DNA from: JAOADN01 sp049323795
Lineage (GTDB): Bacteria; Pseudomonadota; Alphaproteobacteria; Rhodobacterales; Rhodobacteraceae
DNA: 34,841 nt
Reading direction: 5' to 3'
Assembly (NCBI GenBank): GCA_049323795.1
Contig: JBMOOH010000012.1
Location: forward strand, 1 to 34,841
Shown in pieces: positions 1 to 8,099 of the stretch. Under the pieces are notes generated by a model. It did no database searches and was not told the origin of the DNA. It saw only the letters and a program-made list of their open reading frames with translations. The translations under genes and the position numbers were made by a program. Position 1 is the first letter of the stretch. Every line of letters begins with the position of its first letter.

Positions 1-6
1 CGGCCG

Positions 7-747
7 ATGATGGCGGTGTGGCAGCGGCGCATGTCCTGGGCGCCGTCCGCAGCCAGGTCATCGCCTTCCCCGGCCGGACCGGCAGGGGCTCCGCTCATGC
101 GGCGCGACGCGGCCGGACCAGTCCGTGGTGCGGTAGCCGGGCGGGCGGGGCGTGCCCATACGGCCTCGTCTGACCGCAGGGATGCGCGACTGGATACGGG
201 CGAGCTTGGGTTCGAGGTGTTCTGCCATCCCAAGGACGGAACGACGGTCTATGACGCAGTCTGGGCGCATGGCGAGGGCCTGGGCCTCAGGCCGATGGGA
301 CTGGCGGCGCTGGACATGGTGCGGATCGAGGCGGGGCTGATCTTCGCCGGATACGATTTCAGCGACCAGACCGACCCGTTCGAGGCCGGGATCGGGTTCA
401 CCGTGCCGCTCAAGTCCAAGGCCGACGATTTTATCGGGCGTGGGGCGCTGATCCGGCGGAAGGAACATCCGGCGCGGAAGTTCGTCGGGCTGGAGATTGA
501 TGCCAATACCGATGTGGGGCACGGCGACTGTCTGCACGTGGGGCGGGCGCAGGTGGGGGAGGTGACGTCTTCGGTGCGGTCTCCGATCCTTGGCAAGAAC
601 ATCGCGCTGGCGCGGGTGGATGTGGCCCACGCCGCAGTGGGTACCGCGCTTGAGGTGGGCAAGCTTGACGGGCAGCAGAAGCGGCTGCCGGCGGTGATCG
701 TCCCCCTATCGCATTACGACCCGAAGAAGACGCGGCCGCAAAGCTGA
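7..747 (+). pseudogene. GcvT/aminomethyltransferase-family protein, C-terminal remnant
   Basis: The frame from about position 190 to the stop at 747 encodes roughly 185 residues that read like the C-terminal half of a folate-binding aminomethyltransferase-family protein (GcvT fold): TGELGFEVF, then a PMGLAALDMVRIEAG stretch, FEAGIGFTVPLK and a final beta-barrel-like part with GEVTSSVRSPILGK. Family members are usually about 370 residues. The roughly 60 residues ahead of TGELGFE in the same frame are Arg/Pro/Ser-rich and do not resemble the family. Just before the break, ACTGGATAC (189-197) would encode the family's usual TGY in another frame, so a small deletion near 197 probably split the gene. 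No intact N-terminal half is visible in any frame in bases 1-190. I infer a decayed or truncated gene; a functional short protein is less likely. Substrate specificity cannot be judged. Confidence 0.55.
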
Positions 748-1144
748 AGGCCGAGCGCGTGCGTGATGGCGGACGACTCTGTCGCACGAATCGGCTGAGG
801 CTTGGACTTTCCCCTTCCCCGGACGGACTTATCCCACGGCCGTCCGTGACGGGGAGGCCGCGCTCGGGGGCTTGAGCGCTTCGTTGCAGGCAGGCCAGAT
901 CAGCGTCTTGTAGGCCGGTGTGTTCGGTCTGCTCGTCCGCCCCGGCTATCAGGCTGGATTCACGAGACGAATCCCCCGCAGCCGATTCGTGCTACAAAGC
1001 CCCTTGCCCCCCGCCCCCTTTCCCCCTATACGACCGCATCGCGCGATTCCGCCCCTTCGGCGCTACCTGCGTGACCATCATGGACCCGCCAGGCGCAAGG
1101 TGACCCCAAGGGGGCCTTCTGGCGATGTGGAAAGGAACGGACCC
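748..1144. other. 397-base intergenic region with inverted repeats
   Basis: I see no convincing gene here. The stretch holds a hairpin at 820-846 (CGGACGG/CCGTCCG with a 13-base loop) that could end transcription of the upstream remnant, although no T-run follows. A perfect 14-bp inverted repeat (784-797 and 979-992) bounds a 209-base segment. A sigma-70-like promoter follows at 1004-1031, and a ribosome-binding site (GGAAAGGA) sits near 1130 for rpmC. In most alphaproteobacteria rplP directly precedes rpmC, so this gap marks a break in the usual ribosomal gene order. Confidence 0.6.
1004..1031 (+). promoter_or_regulatory. Candidate sigma-70 promoter for the rpmC-led ribosomal operon
   Basis: TTGCCC at 1004-1009 is followed after 16 bases by CTATAC at 1026-1031. 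Transcription would start near 1038, about 105 bases ahead of the rpmC GTG. The arrangement is nearly identical to the one ahead of rplO (TTGATC, 16 bases, CTATAC), which supports both. This is a motif match, not mapped data. Confidence 0.5.
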
Positions 1145-1345
1145 GTGAAAGCCACGGACCTGAAGGACAAGACGCCCGACCAGCTGAGGGATCAGCTCGT
1201 CGCGCTCAAGAAGGAAGCGTTCAACCTGCGCTTCCGGCAGGCGACCAACCAGATCGAGAACACCGCCCGCATGCGCCTCGTGCGCCGCGACGTGGCGCGG
1301 ATCAAGACCGTTCTCGGCCAAAAAGCCACCGACGCCGCGAAGTAA
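1145..1345 (+). CDS. rpmC: 50S ribosomal protein L29
   Basis: A 66-residue protein typical of bacterial L29, which lies at the peptide exit tunnel of the large subunit. The core LKKEAFNLRFRQATNQ followed by ARMRLVRRDVARIKTV is characteristic. The start is a GTG at 1145 (VKATDLKDKTPDQL), chosen because it aligns with the usual MKATDL N-terminus and has GGAAAGGA about 7 bases upstream; the longer upstream frame is low-complexity Pro/Arg sequence and is not part of the protein. rpsQ follows after 12 bases. Normally rplP would be directly upstream; here it is not in the window, so this gene appears to lead its own transcript. Confidence 0.95.
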   Translation: MKATDLKDKTPDQLRDQLVALKKEAFNLRFRQATNQIENTARMRLVRRDVARIKTVLGQKATDAAK

Positions 1346-1357
1346 GGAGCGACACCC

Positions 1358-1597
1358 ATGCCGAAGCGTATCCTCCAGGGCGTCGTCACCTCGGACAAGA
1401 ACGAGCAGACGATCACCGTTCTCGTCGAGCGCCGCTACACGCACCCCGTCCTTAAGAAGACGGTGCGGAAGTCGAAGAAGTACCGGGCGCATGACGCGCT
1501 CAACAAGTTCAAGGTGGGCGACGTGGTCCGCATCGAGGAATGCGCCCCTATCTCGAAGACGAAACGCTGGACCGTGGTGACCGACGCTACCGCGTAA
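1358..1597 (+). CDS. rpsQ: 30S ribosomal protein S17
   Basis: A 79-residue S17, a primary 16S rRNA-binding protein of the small subunit with an OB fold. It begins MPKRILQGVVTSDKNEQT and carries the signature GDVVRIEECAPISKTKRW near the C-terminus. AAGGAG overlaps the rpmC stop codon and gives a good spacing to the ATG, so the two genes are translated in tandem. A 69-base gap separates it from rplN, longer than other junctions in this part of the cluster. Confidence 0.97.
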   Translation: MPKRILQGVVTSDKNEQTITVLVERRYTHPVLKKTVRKSKKYRAHDALNKFKVGDVVRIEECAPISKTKRWTVVTDATA

Positions 1598-1666
1598 CAC
1601 CCGCAGTCCGGTTCAATCGAAACCCCGGGGCCGGAAGAGAGGTCCCCGAAGGTCGGGAGAAACCGA

Positions 1667-2035
1667 ATGATCCAGATGCAGACCAATCTGGATGTCGCTG
1701 ACAACTCCGGCGCGCGCCGGGTGCAGTGCATCAAGGTCCTCGGCGGCTCGCACCGCCGCTATGCCTCGGTCGGCGACATCATCGTGGTGTCGGTCAAGGA
1801 AGCCATTCCCAAGGGCCGCGTGAAGAAGGGCGACGTCCGCAAGGCCGTCGTCGTCCGCACCGCCAAGGAAGTCCGCCGCGAGGATGGCACCACCATCCGC
1901 TTCGACCGCAACGCCGCCGTCATCATCAACAACCAGATGGAGCCGATCGGCACCCGCATCTTCGGGCCGGTCGTCCGCGAACTGCGCGCGAAAAACTTCA
2001 TGAAGATCATCTCTCTCGCGCCGGAGGTGCTGTGA
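1667..2035 (+). CDS. rplN: 50S ribosomal protein L14
   Basis: A 122-residue L14, the standard length, with the signature start MIQMQTNLDVADNSGARRVQ, the GDIIVVSVKEAIP strand, and the C-terminal GTRIFGPVVRELR. L14 sits at the subunit interface and contacts 23S rRNA helix 95. Its ATG is preceded by GGGAG. The TGA stop overlaps the ATG of rplX by one base, implying translational coupling. Confidence 0.97.
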   Translation: MIQMQTNLDVADNSGARRVQCIKVLGGSHRRYASVGDIIVVSVKEAIPKGRVKKGDVRKAVVVRTAKEVRREDGTTIRFDRNAAVIINNQMEPIGTRIFGPVVRELRAKNFMKIISLAPEVL

Positions 2036-2340
2036 TGGCCGCCAAGCTCAAGAAGGGCGACCGGGTCGTCGTCCTGACCGGCAAGGACAAGGGCAAGACC
2101 GGAGAGATCACCGCCGTCATGCCGAAGGACAACAAGGCCGTGGTCGAGGGCATCAACATCGCCATCCGCCACCAGCGCCAGACGCCGACCGCGCAGGGCG
2201 GCCGCCAGCCCAGGGCGATGCCGATCGACCTGTCGAACCTCGCGCTCATGGACAAGAACGGCAAGGCCACCCGCGTCGGCTTCCGCATGGAAGGCGACAG
2301 GAAGGTGCGCTTCGCCAAGACGACCGGGGATGTGATCTGA
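2035..2340 (+). CDS. rplX: 50S ribosomal protein L24
   Basis: A 101-residue L24, an assembly-initiator protein of the large subunit. The KOW motif is plain near the N-terminus (KKGDRVVVLTGKDKGKTG), followed by the family's NIAIRHQRQTP and DLSNLALMDKNGKATRVGF. The start codon ATG at 2035 shares its A with the rplN stop, and the stop shares its final A with the ATG of rplE. The frame stays open far upstream inside rplN, but that extension is a shadow. Confidence 0.96.
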   Translation: MAAKLKKGDRVVVLTGKDKGKTGEITAVMPKDNKAVVEGINIAIRHQRQTPTAQGGRQPRAMPIDLSNLALMDKNGKATRVGFRMEGDRKVRFAKTTGDVI

Positions 2341-2900
2341 TGCTCGACACCGCCACCTACACCCCGCGCCTCAAGGCCGAGTACAGGGCCAGGATGCGGC
2401 CCGCGCTCAAGGAAGAGTTCGGCTACAAGAACGACATGCAGATCCCGCGCCTGGACAAGATCGTCCTGAACATGGGCGTCGGCGAGGCCGTCAAGGACAC
2501 CAAGAAGGTCAAGCAGGCCGCCGAGGAACTGTCCCTGATCGCCGGCCAGAAGGCCGTCATCACCAAGGCGCGCAAGTCGATCGCGAACTTCCGCGTCCGC
2601 GAGGAGATGCCGCTCGGCTGCAAGGTCACGCTCCGCGGCGACCGGATGTACGAATTCCTCGACCGCCTCGTCACCATCGCGCTGCCCCGCGTCCGCGACT
2701 TCCGCGGCGTCAGGGGCAGCAGCTTCGACGGCCACGGCAACTATGCCATGGGCCTGAAAGAGCACATCGTGTTCCCCGAGATCGACTTCGACAAGGTCGA
2801 CGAGGTCCTGGGGATGGACATCATCATCTGCACCACCGCGCGGACCGACGCGGAAGCCAAGGCGCTGCTCCGGCACTTCAACATGCCCTTCAGCAACTGA
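2340..2900 (+). CDS. rplE: 50S ribosomal protein L5
   Basis: A 186-residue L5, which binds 5S rRNA in the central protuberance and contacts P-site tRNA. Recognisable parts are PRLDKIVLNMGVGEA, the KARKSIANFRVREEMPLGCKVTLRG segment, and the RDFRGVRGSSFDGHGNY loop. The ATG overlaps the rplX stop by one base; rpsN follows after 21 bases. In E. coli the rplX-rplE junction is where S8 represses the operon; I could not identify an equivalent structure here by eye. Confidence 0.97.
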   Translation: MLDTATYTPRLKAEYRARMRPALKEEFGYKNDMQIPRLDKIVLNMGVGEAVKDTKKVKQAAEELSLIAGQKAVITKARKSIANFRVREEMPLGCKVTLRGDRMYEFLDRLVTIALPRVRDFRGVRGSSFDGHGNYAMGLKEHIVFPEIDFDKVDEVLGMDIIICTTARTDAEAKALLRHFNMPFSN

Positions 2901-2921
2901 CGCGCGAGAGGACCCGACCAA

Positions 2922-3227
2922 ATGGCCAAGAAATCCATGGTGAACCGCGAAGTGAAGCGCGCCAGGCTCGTGAAGCAGTACGCTTCCAGGCGCGCTAGCC
3001 TGAAGGCGGTGATCGAAGACCAGGCGAAGCCGATCGAAGAGCGCTTCAAGGCGACCCAGAAGCTCGCCCAGCTGCCGCGCAACTCGTCGGCCGTCCGCAT
3101 CCACAACCGCTGCCAGCTGACGGGGCGTCCGCACGCCTACTACCGGAAGCTCAAGCTGTCCCGGATCATGCTCCGCGACCTGGCCTCGTTCGGCCAGATC
3201 CCCGGCATGGTCAAGTCGAGCTGGTAA
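2922..3227 (+). CDS. rpsN: 30S ribosomal protein S14 (zinc-free type)
   Basis: A 101-residue S14 of the long, cysteine-poor class: MAKKSMVNREVKRARLVKQY, then RNSSAVRIHNRCQLTGRPHAYYRKLKLSR and the C-terminal SFGQIPGMVKSSW. Only one cysteine remains of the four that bind zinc in the short class, so it does not bind a structural zinc. It lies in the small-subunit head. GAGAGGA precedes the ATG. It is cotranscribed between rplE and rpsH as in other proteobacteria. Confidence 0.97.
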   Translation: MAKKSMVNREVKRARLVKQYASRRASLKAVIEDQAKPIEERFKATQKLAQLPRNSSAVRIHNRCQLTGRPHAYYRKLKLSRIMLRDLASFGQIPGMVKSSW

Positions 3228-3245
3228 GGAGGGCGACCTGCGATG

Positions 3246-3638
3246 ATGAACGATCCGCTCGGCGACATGCTCACCCGCATCCGGAATGCCCAGATGCGCG
3301 GCAAGTCGACCGTCCGCACCCCGGCGTCCAGGCTGCGCGCCTGGGTGCTCGACGTGCTGAAGGACGAGGGCTACATCCGTGGCTACGAGAAGGTCTCGGC
3401 CGAAGGCGGCCAGCCCGAACTCGAGATCAGCCTGAAATACTACGAAGGCGAGCCGGTCATCCGTGACCTCAAGCGCGTCTCGAAGCCCGGCCGCCGCGTC
3501 TACGCGGCCGTCAAGGACATCCCGTCGGTCCGCAACGGCCTCGGCGTGTCGATCGTCTCGACCCCCAAGGGCGTGATGACCGATGCCGCCGCGCGCTCCG
3601 CGAACGTGGGCGGCGAAGTCCTCTGCACCGTGTTCTGA
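3246..3638 (+). CDS. rpsH: 30S ribosomal protein S8
   Basis: A 130-residue S8, a primary 16S rRNA binder of the central domain and the autoregulator of this operon in E. coli. It has MNDPLGDMLTRIRNAQ at the N-terminus and SKPGRRVYAAVKDIP followed by GLGVSIVSTPKGVMTD. Two ATGs are adjacent (3243 and 3246). AGGAGG at 3227-3232 is 10 bases from the first and 13 from the second. I chose the second because family members normally begin MNDPLGDM, but the first is possible and adds one Met. Confidence 0.95.
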   Translation: MNDPLGDMLTRIRNAQMRGKSTVRTPASRLRAWVLDVLKDEGYIRGYEKVSAEGGQPELEISLKYYEGEPVIRDLKRVSKPGRRVYAAVKDIPSVRNGLGVSIVSTPKGVMTDAAARSANVGGEVLCTVF

Positions 3639-3651
3639 GGAGGGGCAGGAT

Positions 3652-4185
3652 ATGTCTCGCATCGGCAAGAAGCCCCTCGATCTGCCCGCAGGCGTCACCG
3701 CCACCCTGTCGGGCCAGACCATCGAGGTGAAGGGTCCCAAGGGCACACTGAAGTTCACCGCGACCGACGATGTCACGATGGCGGTCGCGGCCGGCAGGTT
3801 CACCGTCACCCCGCGCGGCACGTCCAAGCGTGCCCGCCAGCAATGGGGCATGTCGCGGTCGATGGTGGAAAACCTGGTCGCCGGCGTGACCCGGGGCTTC
3901 CGCAAGGAGCTCGAGATCCAGGGCGTCGGCTACCGCGCACAGATGCAGGGCAATGTCCTGAAGCTCGCGCTCGGCTACAGCCACGACGTCAACTTCGACG
4001 TGCCGAAGGGCGTCACCGTCACGACCCCGAAGCAGACCGAGATCGTCGTCGAAGGGATCGACGCGCAGCTCGTCGGCCAGGTCGCGGCCAACATCCGCGA
4101 ATGGCGCGGCCCCGAGCCCTACAAGGGCAAGGGCATCAAGTACAAGGACGAGTTCATCTTCCGCAAGGAAGGCAAGAAGAAGTAA
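3652..4185 (+). CDS. rplF: 50S ribosomal protein L6
   Basis: A 177-residue L6, the usual length, beginning MSRIGKKPLDLPAGV. Two repeated domains are visible; the second ends with the family signature EWRGPEPYKGKGIKYKDE. L6 lies near the elongation-factor binding region of the large subunit. GAGGAGGGGCAGG precedes the ATG and overlaps the rpsH stop, so translation is probably coupled. rplR follows after 12 bases. Confidence 0.97.
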   Translation: MSRIGKKPLDLPAGVTATLSGQTIEVKGPKGTLKFTATDDVTMAVAAGRFTVTPRGTSKRARQQWGMSRSMVENLVAGVTRGFRKELEIQGVGYRAQMQGNVLKLALGYSHDVNFDVPKGVTVTTPKQTEIVVEGIDAQLVGQVAANIREWRGPEPYKGKGIKYKDEFIFRKEGKKK

Positions 4186-4197
4186 GGATCGCGACAG

Positions 4198-4557
4198 ATG
4201 GCAAACAGCAAACGGGAACTGTTCCTCAAGCGCCGCCTGCGCGTCCGGAACAGGCTTCGCAAGACCGCCGACGGACGCGCGCGCCTGTCGGTGCACCGCT
4301 CGTCGAAGAACATCAGCGTGCAGCTGATCGACGACGCGAAGGGCGTGACGCTCGCTGCGGCATCGAGCCTCGAGAAGGATCTCGGCGTCGTCGGCAAGAA
4401 CAATGTCGAGGCGGCGGCAGCGGTCGGCAGGGCACTGGCCGAGCGCGCCAGGAAGGCCGGCATCGACGAGTGCTACTTCGACCGCGGTGGATTCCTCTTT
4501 CACGGGAGGATCAAGGCGCTCGCCGATGCTGCCCGTGAAGGCGGCCTGAAGTTCTGA
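4198..4557 (+). CDS. rplR: 50S ribosomal protein L18
   Basis: A 119-residue L18, a 5S rRNA-binding protein of the central protuberance. The basic N-terminus (KRELFLKRRLRVRNRLRKTA) is followed by RLSVHRSSKNISVQLIDD and the C-terminal FDRGGFLFHGRIKALADAAREGGLKF, all characteristic. The ATG has AAGGA upstream, immediately after the rplF stop. rpsE follows after 10 bases. Confidence 0.97.
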   Translation: MANSKRELFLKRRLRVRNRLRKTADGRARLSVHRSSKNISVQLIDDAKGVTLAAASSLEKDLGVVGKNNVEAAAAVGRALAERARKAGIDECYFDRGGFLFHGRIKALADAAREGGLKF

Positions 4558-4567
4558 GGAGACGGAT

Positions 4568-5149
4568 ATGGCAGAGAGAGAAAATCGCCGGGAGCGCCGC
4601 GAAGATCGTCGCGAGCGCGACGAGAACCCGGAATTCGCCGATCGTCTCGTGGCGATCAACCGCGTGTCGAAGACGGTGAAGGGCGGCAAGCGCTTCGGCT
4701 TCGCCGCGCTCGTGGTGGTCGGCGACCAGCGCGGCCGCGTCGGCTTCGGCAAGGGCAAGGCCAAGGAAGTGCCCGAGGCGATCCGCAAGGCGACCGAGCA
4801 GGCCAAGCGGTCGCTTGTCCGCGTGCCCTTGCGCGACGGCCGGACGCTGCACCACGACATGCAAGGCAGGCACGGCGCCGGCAAGGTGGTCATGCGCGCC
4901 GCCGTCGCGGGCACCGGCATCATCGCCGGCGGCCCGATGCGCGCGGTGTTCGAGATGCTGGGCGTGCAGGACGTGGTGGCCAAGTCGCTGGGGTCGCAGA
5001 ACCCCTACAACATGATCCGCGCCACGATGGACGGCCTCACCCAGGAATCCAGCCCCCGGATGGTCGCAGCCCGCCGCGGCAAGAAGGTGGCCGACATCCT
5101 GAAGCGTCCCGAAACGGCCGAAGCGGCCGCTGAAGCAGTGGAGGCGTGA
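4568..5149 (+). CDS. rpsE: 30S ribosomal protein S5
   Basis: A 193-residue S5, involved in decoding accuracy and in the mRNA entry helicase site. The first 20 residues are almost entirely charged (ERENRRERREDRRERDENPE), an extension common in alphaproteobacteria. The double-stranded RNA-binding-like domain has NRVSKTVKGGKRFGFAALVV and GFGKGKAKEVPEAI; the C-terminal domain has AGGPMRAVFEMLGVQDVVAKSLGS. GAGGAGA precedes the ATG. rpmD starts two bases past the stop. Confidence 0.97.
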   Translation: MAERENRRERREDRRERDENPEFADRLVAINRVSKTVKGGKRFGFAALVVVGDQRGRVGFGKGKAKEVPEAIRKATEQAKRSLVRVPLRDGRTLHHDMQGRHGAGKVVMRAAVAGTGIIAGGPMRAVFEMLGVQDVVAKSLGSQNPYNMIRATMDGLTQESSPRMVAARRGKKVADILKRPETAEAAAEAVEA

Positions 5150-5151
5150 CG

Positions 5152-5358
5152 ATGGCCAAGAACCCCGCGGCGGCGAAAAAAACCATCGTGGTCGAGCAAT
5201 ACGCCTCGGCCGCCCGCCGCCCGCAGATCCAGACGGCGACGCTCAAGGGCCTCGGCCTGAACAAGATCCGCCGCCGCCGCGAACTGGAGGACACCCCCGC
5301 CGTCCGCGGCATGGTGAACGCGATCCCGCATCTGGTCAGGATCGTCGAGGAACGCTGA
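5152..5358 (+). CDS. rpmD: 50S ribosomal protein L30
   Basis: A 68-residue L30. The segment RRPQIQTATLKGLGLNKIRR followed by RELEDTPAVRGMVNAIPHLVRIVEE is the conserved L30 core. The N-terminus (MAKNPAAAKKTIVVEQYAS) is several residues longer than usual. I take the ATG at 5152; an in-frame GTG at 5146 overlaps the rpsE stop and would add two residues. This is the last gene before a hairpin pair and T-run, so it closes the first transcript. rplO, which normally follows directly, is displaced by about 780 bases. Confidence 0.94.
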   Translation: MAKNPAAAKKTIVVEQYASAARRPQIQTATLKGLGLNKIRRRRELEDTPAVRGMVNAIPHLVRIVEER

Positions 5359-5366
5359 CCCGGCAC

Positions 5367-5437
5367 GATGGGTGGCCGCACCCATCCTGTCCGCGATAGG
5401 CCCCGGCCGCCCCCGCGCGCCGGGGCGTCGCTTTTCT
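5367..5437 (+). terminator. Double hairpin/terminator after rpmD
   Basis: The first hairpin is GATGGGT (5367-5373) with ACCCATC (5380-5386) around a 6-base loop. The second is CCCCGGC (5401-5407) with GCCGGGG (5419-5425), followed by a short T-rich tail CTTTTCT at 5431-5437. The second has the form of a Rho-independent terminator and would separate the ribosomal operon from the GFA-family gene. Confidence 0.6.
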
Positions 5438-5511
5438 CTACCGGCCGCGCGCCCTTGTGCTAGGGTCGCTCAGGCACGCCGAAGACGTGCCGAAGCCCAG
5501 GGAGGATACCG

Positions 5512-5952
5512 ATGGCCAAATATTCCGGCGGCTGCGCGCATGTGCATGTGACCGCATCGGCCGAGCCGATCGACAACCACGAATGCCACTGCAACGTCTG
5601 CAAGGCGGTGACCAAGCAGCAGCACACGCACGTGGCCTTCTTCAACTACGGTGACGTGAAGGTCGATCATCCCGAGAAGCTGAACCGCGTGCCCTTCAAC
5701 GCCCAGAACCCGAACGGCCCCCTGGAAATCTGCGTCTGCAAGGACTGCGGCGCGGCGATCATGCTCGACGACAAGCAGAAGCGCATCCGCGTGGCCGTCC
5801 CGAACGTCATGGGCTACGACGACGCGAAGTTTCCGAAGGCCACCTACCACGCCTTCTGGGACGAGACGAAGGGCTACCCCAGGCCCAACGACGGCCGCCC
5901 GGTCTACGAGGGCTTAAGGCCGGAGTTTCACTGGCCGCAGCCGGCGGCGTGA
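5512..5952 (+). CDS. GFA-family (glutathione-dependent formaldehyde-activating-like) zinc protein
   Basis: A 146-residue protein with the cysteine pattern of the GFA/CENP-V fold: C8, then C25, C27 and C30 in HECHCNVCKAVTK, and C74, C76 and C79 in EICVCKDCGAA. In the founding member these bind two zinc ions and the protein was proposed to condense formaldehyde with glutathione; for most family members the substrate is unknown, and I do not assign a reaction here. GGGAGGA lies 6-8 bases before the ATG. It sits alone between rpmD and rplO, with a terminator before it and a hairpin (CCGGGC/GCCCGG, 5970-5986) plus a new promoter after it. It is probably its own unit inserted into the ribosomal cluster; its base composition resembles its neighbours. 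Confidence 0.8.
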   Translation: MAKYSGGCAHVHVTASAEPIDNHECHCNVCKAVTKQQHTHVAFFNYGDVKVDHPEKLNRVPFNAQNPNGPLEICVCKDCGAAIMLDDKQKRIRVAVPNVMGYDDAKFPKATYHAFWDETKGYPRPNDGRPVYEGLRPEFHWPQPAA

Positions 5953-5969
5953 TTCCCCATGGCCTTCGC

Positions 5970-5986
5970 CCGGGCCTTGTGCCCGG
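5970..5986 (+). terminator. Hairpin after the GFA-family gene
   Basis: CCGGGC (5970-5975) pairs with GCCCGG (5981-5986) over a CTTGT loop, 18 bases beyond the stop codon. No T-run follows, so the assignment as a terminator is weak. Confidence 0.3.
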
Positions 5987-6015
5987 ACGGACAGGCGCCC
6001 CGTGATCGGCGGACC

Positions 6016-6067
6016 TTGATCGCCGGGGCACATCCTTCTATACGCCCGCGGGCGGCCCATGGGCCGC
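6016..6067 (+). promoter_or_regulatory. Candidate promoter for rplO-secY-adk with a palindrome at the start site
   Basis: TTGATC at 6016-6021 and CTATAC at 6038-6043 are separated by 16 bases, giving a predicted start near 6050. A perfect 16-base palindrome, GCGGCCCATGGGCCGC, lies at 6052-6067, right at the predicted start. It could be an operator or a hairpin at the 5' end of the transcript. About 75 bases then lead to the rplO ATG. Confidence 0.5.
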
Positions 6068-6141
6068 AACCCAAGGCAACCAGGAAACGCCGTGTTGACC
6101 GCTCCCGTCGCTCAAGGGTCATTCCGGCAAGGAGAAGCGAC

Positions 6142-6627
6142 ATGAAACTCAATGAACTCCGCGACAATCCGGGCGCGGCGAAGAAGCAGAAGCGCGTGGC
6201 GCGCGGCCCCGGCTCGGGCAAGGGCAAGACCGCCGGCCGCGGCATCAAGGGCCAGTCCTCGCGGTCGGGCGTGGCGCTCGGCGGCTACGAGGGCGGCCAG
6301 ATGCCGCTCTACCGCCGCCTGCCGAAGCGCGGCTTTTCGAAGCCGAACCGCAAGTCCTTCGCCGTGGTGAACCTCGGCACGATCCAGAAGTTCATCGACG
6401 CGGGCAAGCTCGACGCCAAGGCCGAGATCACCGAAGACGCGCTCCTCGCCTCGGGCGCGATCCGCCGCAAGCTCGACGGGGTGCGCGTGCTTGCCAAGGG
6501 CGAGATCACGGGCAAGCTGAGGATCGCCGTGACCGGCGCGTCGGCTGCCGCCGTCGCTGCCGTCGAGAAGGCGGGTGGGGCGCTTTCGGTCAAGTCTGCG
6601 CCAGCGGCCGCGACAGCCCCAGAATAA
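6142..6627 (+). CDS. rplO: 50S ribosomal protein L15
   Basis: A 161-residue L15, a large-subunit assembly protein. It begins MKLNELRDNPGAAKKQKRVA, with the Gly-rich rRNA-binding stretch RGPGSGKGKTAGRGIKGQ, then GGYEGGQMPLYRRLPKRGF. The C-terminus (KAGGALSVKSAPAAATAPE) is slightly extended and Ala-rich. GGAGAAG precedes the ATG. In the canonical order it follows rpmD directly; here it begins a separate transcript with secY and adk. Confidence 0.97.
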   Translation: MKLNELRDNPGAAKKQKRVARGPGSGKGKTAGRGIKGQSSRSGVALGGYEGGQMPLYRRLPKRGFSKPNRKSFAVVNLGTIQKFIDAGKLDAKAEITEDALLASGAIRRKLDGVRVLAKGEITGKLRIAVTGASAAAVAAVEKAGGALSVKSAPAAATAPE

Positions 6628-6673
6628 CCTGTTGTGGGCGCCTCTGCGGGCGCTTACATAGGCTCGGGTTTTC

Positions 6674-6709
6674 CAGCGCCGCCGACCGGAAGACGGTCTG
6701 GCGGCGCTG
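6674..6709 (+). promoter_or_regulatory. Strong hairpin between rplO and secY
   Basis: CAGCGCCGCCGACC (6674-6687) pairs with GGTC-T-GGCGGCGCTG (6695-6709), giving about 14 base pairs with a single bulged T and a 7-base loop. No T-run follows, so it is more likely an RNA-stability or processing element, or a partial attenuator, than a simple terminator. It lies 25 bases upstream of secY. Confidence 0.55.
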
Positions 6710-6734
6710 ACATTGGCTGACAGAGGCGAGGCAC

Positions 6735-8095
<1,361 letters not shown>

Positions 8096-8099
<4 letters not shown>

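Noticed and set aside
2007..3905. Very long minus-strand open frame (632 codons) across ribosomal genes
   Set aside because: It is the antisense shadow of high-GC coding sequence; the translation is Asp/Val/Leu/Arg-rich without domains and lies over secure ribosomal genes.
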